Part shown: piece after piece, positions 61,095-64,000 of the stretch
Layout: each line of letters starts with the position of its first letter
Position numbering within the stretch: the stretch's first letter is position 1
DNA from: an uncultured Prevotella sp.
Lineage (GTDB): Bacteria; Bacteroidota; Bacteroidia; Bacteroidales; Bacteroidaceae
Direction: 5' to 3'
Assembly (NCBI GenBank): GCA_905234265.1
Contig: CAJOHJ010000004.1
Location: forward strand, 387,113-451,112
DNA length: 64,000 bases
Position numbers and translations under genes: made by a program
The notes under the pieces: generated by a model
The model's database searches: none
What the model was told of the DNA's origin: nothing
Seen by the model: the letters and a program-made list of their open reading frames with translations, nothing else

Positions 61095-62369
61095 TGTGAA
61101 AACATTTGTTTTACAGAGAAGGAACTTTGCCATCTTGACACACTCAAGAAGTTGACAGAGCCAACCATTGTTGACCTATGCCGGAAGGAGCATCCCAATT
61201 TGTTGATATTCCCACAAGACTTGGATGTCTATGGGGATAAGATTGGCGATGCTCATATCTTTGAGGTGAAGGATGAAAAGATTGTTACTGGCAACATCAT
61301 GGGCTTTATCGGCTGTGGCGATACAAAGGTTAGCATCAGTTCTCGCTTTGCTCAGGATAGCAATGACTACTTCCTGCACTACATGCTCAGAAAGGTATTT
61401 GCCATCAATCTGTTTGATTTGCAATTCAACTCTGACGAAGAGAGTATTTTTGACTTCCTTATTTACCTGTTCCCGACGTTCTTGAAACGGGCGATGCAAC
61501 AAGGGATGTATAGGGAGTATCAGACGCGAAGGTATAATGATGCCAATGTAAAAGGAAGGATAGATATATCTCGTCATATCAGGCAGGACATTCCCTTTGC
61601 AGGCAAGATTGCCTATACCACTCGTGAATATGCTCAGGACAATCATCTGACACAGTTGATCCGGCATACTATCGAATACATTTCCCATCATCAGTATTCA
61701 GGGAACATCCTCCACAATGACGATAATATGTCAGATTGCGTAAAAGCTATTTGCCAGGCAACTGCATCTTATAATCGAAATGAACGGCAGAAAGTGATAA
61801 ATCAGAATCTTCGTCCCATTAGCCACCCTTATTATGGTGAGTATCGGCCGTTGCAACAGCTTTGCTTGCAGATACTTCGTCAGGAAGAAATAAAATATGG
61901 GCGAGACGATGATGAAATCTACGGAGTTCTGTTTGATGGCGCTTGGCTATGGGAAGAATATCTAAACACATTCCTCGCAGACATAGGCTTTGAACATCCC
62001 AGAAACAAAGAGGCAAAAGGACGTAAGAGTCTGTTTACGGACGGCTCAGGCTGGTGCTATCCCGATTTCTTGAGTCCAGAAATGGTGCTTGACGCAAAAT
62101 ACAAATGGTACGACGATTGGAGCAAAGTACAAACGAAAGACCTGTATCAGGTGATTTCGTATATGCATGTTTTGAATAGGAAGAAGGGTGGGTATGTTGT
62201 TCCTGTAGATTGGACTTCATCAAAACTTCCATCCAAAACTCTAAAAGGACAGGGTGGCATTATGTCCATCTATGGTATGGATGTTGCTTTCAAAGCAGAA
62301 TCGTTTGAGAATTATTATTCTAACATGGCCCTCTCTGAACAAGAGATAATAAACAACTTGGAAACCTAA
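61095..62369 (+). pseudogene. McrC-type restriction component, N-terminus lost and McrB absent
   Basis: The frame reads ...ENICFTEKELCHLDTLKKLTEPTIVDLC and then a full McrC-like body: LIFPQDLDVYGDKIGDAHIF, GFIGCGDTKVSISSRFAQD, NDANVKGRIDISRHIRQDIPF. The C-terminal PD-(D/E)xK nuclease follows (SGWCYPDFLSPEMVLDAKYKWYDDW, VISYMHVLN). McrC stimulates and cleaves for McrB, the GTPase that finds methylated DNA. Family members start a few residues before the open frame begins, but between the stop at 61092 and the TTG at 61152 there is no ATG or GTG, so the true start is missing. No mcrB lies upstream. TTG 61152 could still give a 405-residue product with an intact nuclease motif. Confidence 0.7.
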
Positions 62370-62543
62370 TGACACTAGGGATAGGTACCCTGTCATGCAT
62401 AAAAATCCAAACCGTGTCTGTAAATCACGGGTAAATCACTGGGACGGTTCTGGTGATCTACAGCAATTCCTAGAGACAAGTACTTGGTTTCAAATATATG
62501 AAGTGTAGAATTCCAAAATAATTTGTAACTTAGCAAACGAAAT

Positions 62544-62840
62544 ATGAAGATGGACGAGAAAACAATAAAAGAGATATTGCTGAAAGGTGAGCGGGTGACG
62601 TTGGAATGCAAGAAGGCAAAATCAGAGATGCCGAGGTCGATTTGGCAGACGTATTCGGCTTTTGCCAATACTATAGGCGGAATGATTCTGCTTGGTGTGG
62701 ACGAAAATATGCAGGAGAAGGACATTCAAAAGCGTTACCAAATAATTGGCGTAGATGAACCACGTAAGATCGTCACAGACTTCTGGAATACTCTCAATAG
62801 CGACAAGGTGAATGAGAACATTCTTGTTGATAGAATATAA
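62544..62840 (+). pseudogene. AlbA_2 (Schlafen-like) domain fragment
   Basis: A 98-residue frame (MKMDEKTIKEILLKGERVTLECKKAKSEMP) with the AlbA_2 DNA/RNA-binding signature, including LECKKAKSE, SIWQTYSAFANTIGGMILLGVDEN. Complete relatives run to 450-550 residues with a C-terminal helical and winged-helix part, which is missing; the frame ends shortly after ENILVDRI. The sequence beyond the stop has no matching continuation, so it is a 3' deletion rather than a frameshift. Its start is 10 bases after a -7-like TAACTTAG. It belongs to the AT-rich tail region with McrC and YhcG. Confidence 0.65.
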
Positions 62841-62906
62841 TGTCAGAATAAAGCATAGTAGTAAAATTTATGATTTGGACATTGAAGAAATTTGAGAATT
62901 AATGTG

Positions 62907-62914
62907 TAACTTTG
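62907..62914 (+). promoter_or_regulatory. -7 box before the YhcG-like gene
   Basis: TAACTTTG, 17 bases before the ATG at 62932. The sequence TAACTTTGCAAACGGAAT closely resembles that before the AlbA_2 fragment (TAACTTAGCAAACGAAAT). Confidence 0.5.
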
Positions 62915-62931
62915 CAAACGGAATGAGATAT

Positions 62932-64000
62932 ATGAGCAAAAAAAATAAGGAAATAGAAATCAATGAGCCACGTATGGTGAAATCACACGACGTGAAGCTA
63001 GATACAGAGTATGCAGAATGGATAGCGGAGGTGAAGCATCGCTATCGCTCTGCTCAAGTAAAGGCTACCGTAAAGGTGAATGGGGAAAAACTGCTGTTCA
63101 ACTGGCAGATGGGACGTGACCTTGTGCAGAAAAAAGCTGAGGAGCGTTGGGGTGCTGGTGTTGTGGAGCAGGTAAGTTTGGATTTGAAGAGGGAGTTTCC
63201 AAATGAGGATGGTTTTTCAACATCAAATCTGTGGTATATGAAAAAGTGGTATCTTTTCTATACTAATCATAAACTCCAACGGCTCATTGGAGAATTACAA
63301 TCATCCATAAATCAAGAACGCTTAAAACTCCAACGACCCGTTGGAGAATTAGTGAAACAGCCTGTTTCAGAAAATTGGAATGACGCCAGCAATGACTTCC
63401 CAATCCCCTTTGCCCTTGTTCCATGGGGCCAGCATATTGAGATTATTACACGGAGTGAAAGCCTAGAAGAAGCATTGTTTTACATGCAACATGTAATTGA
63501 GAAAGGATTAAGCAGAACAGCACTTGTCAACTGTTATAAGGCTCATCTCTATGACCATCAGGGCAAGATTGTAAACAACTTCTCAACGTATCTGCCAGAG
63601 CCACAAAGCCATTTGGTGCAGGAGGTGCTAAAAGAGAATTATGATTTTGGCTTTGCGACTGTTGACCATGAGAGAATTGGAAGATGCCCTTACCAGCGAT
63701 GTTACGAACCTTTTATTGGAAATGGGAACTGGCTTTGCTTTCATGGGCAGACAGAGAGAAATCATCGTAGGAGGTCGCTCACGGAAGATAGACTTGCTGT
63801 TCTATCATGTCCGCCTTCGTTGCTATATAGCGTGCGAGATCAAAGTTAAGCCATTCGAGCCAGAGTTTACGGGTAAGCTTAACTATTATGTCAGTGCCGT
63901 TGACGAATTGGTTAAAGCACCTGATGACAACCCTACCATTGGGCTTCTGATCTGTTCCGATATGGATAAGACCGATGTGCAATGGTCTTTCCGAGGGATT
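62932..64000 (+). pseudogene. YhcG-type nuclease (DUF1016), frameshifted, 3' end beyond window
   Basis: The N-terminal DUF1016 domain is read from ATG 62932 (AEWIAEVKHRYRSAQVKATVKVNGEKLLFNWQMGRDLV). After FGFATVDHER the frame breaks. In the next frame the PD-(D/E)xK domain continues perfectly from 63668 (MRELEDALTSDVTN, then IVGGRSRKIDLLFYHVRLRCYIACEIKVKPFEPEF) to the window edge, open for 111 codons. The jump lies in GAGAGAA at 63670-63676, consistent with loss of one GA unit or gain of one base. YhcG-like nucleases take part in phage defence or DNA repair. An internal ATG at 63668 could in principle start the nuclease domain alone. Confidence 0.72.

Overview
The window looks like a chromosome segment of a Prevotella-like member of the Bacteroidota. 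Four things point there. Promoters carry the Bacteroidota -7 box TAnnTTTG, several with a TTG about 19-21 bases upstream, and start codons lack Shine-Dalgarno sequences. Secreted proteins end in a Prevotella-style tail (YNLNGQRV...KGLFIVNGKKV, or DLQGREV...GVYIINGRKV). There is an exbB-exbD-exbD-tonB operon with a PstS-like lipoprotein. The gene orders tsaB-DUF4290-murA-rimM-dxr-rseP and DUF1599-DoxX-tpiA-SPOR-folE are also typical of the phylum. Most of the window is GC-rich; the last 3.5 kb is visibly AT-richer.

Layout. 1-2.4 kb: end of a glycerol kinase and an MscS-type channel. 2.6-5.9 kb: an unusual 48-residue ORF, a large secreted repeat protein, and a RelE/ParE-type toxin-antitoxin pair lying between two copies of a terminator/promoter element. 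6-8.6 kb: DEAD-box helicase and a small LTxxQ-type periplasmic protein. 8.7-12.9 kb: a four-gene operon that fits L-galactose (or L-fucose) oxidation (aldo/keto reductase, lactonase, zinc dehydrogenase) plus a NadR/Ttd14-like ATPase-CYTH protein. 13.4-20.5 kb: pectate lyase, TonB-dependent receptor, GH2 beta-galactosidase. 20.5-25.2 kb: HAD phosphatase, ComEC, RNase R, tRNA with CAT anticodon. 25.3-30.9 kb: START-like protein, DUF1599, DoxX joined in frame to triosephosphate isomerase, SPOR protein, GTP cyclohydrolase I, a membrane protein. 31.1-37.4 kb: rseP, dxr, rimM, murA, DUF4290, tsaB. 37.7-44.8 kb: a second LTxxQ-like protein and a surface-glycan cluster (acyltransferase, LicD, epimerase, IspD/TarI cytidylyltransferase), then metG. 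45-49.2 kb: a hybrid-input histidine kinase, a convergent response regulator and a GH51 arabinofuranosidase. 49.4-55 kb: ExbB/ExbD/ExbD/TonB with PstS-like and TPR proteins. 55-60.4 kb: aspartate-type aminotransferase, a broken ATPase, ribBA, lptF/G. 61-64 kb: three damaged defence-type genes (McrC without McrB, an AlbA_2 fragment, a frameshifted YhcG nuclease).

How it works together. The carbohydrate genes (PL1, GH2, GH51, the L-galactose-type operon) suggest use of plant cell-wall pectin and arabinogalactan, with the TonB system powering uptake. No SusC/SusD pair is present, so this is not a classical polysaccharide-utilisation locus. The rest is mostly housekeeping.

The most unusual structure is between genes. 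A family of palindromes built on TTATCTCTG/CAGAGATAA occurs at six intergenic sites. A 67-base element is shared by two distant intergenic regions and keeps a reading frame with mostly synonymous changes. Degenerate ~21-base tandem repeats appear both in spacers and in frame inside two proteins. Three genes have ATG exactly nine bases after the -7 box. All functions are inferred by reading the sequence; no database search was run.
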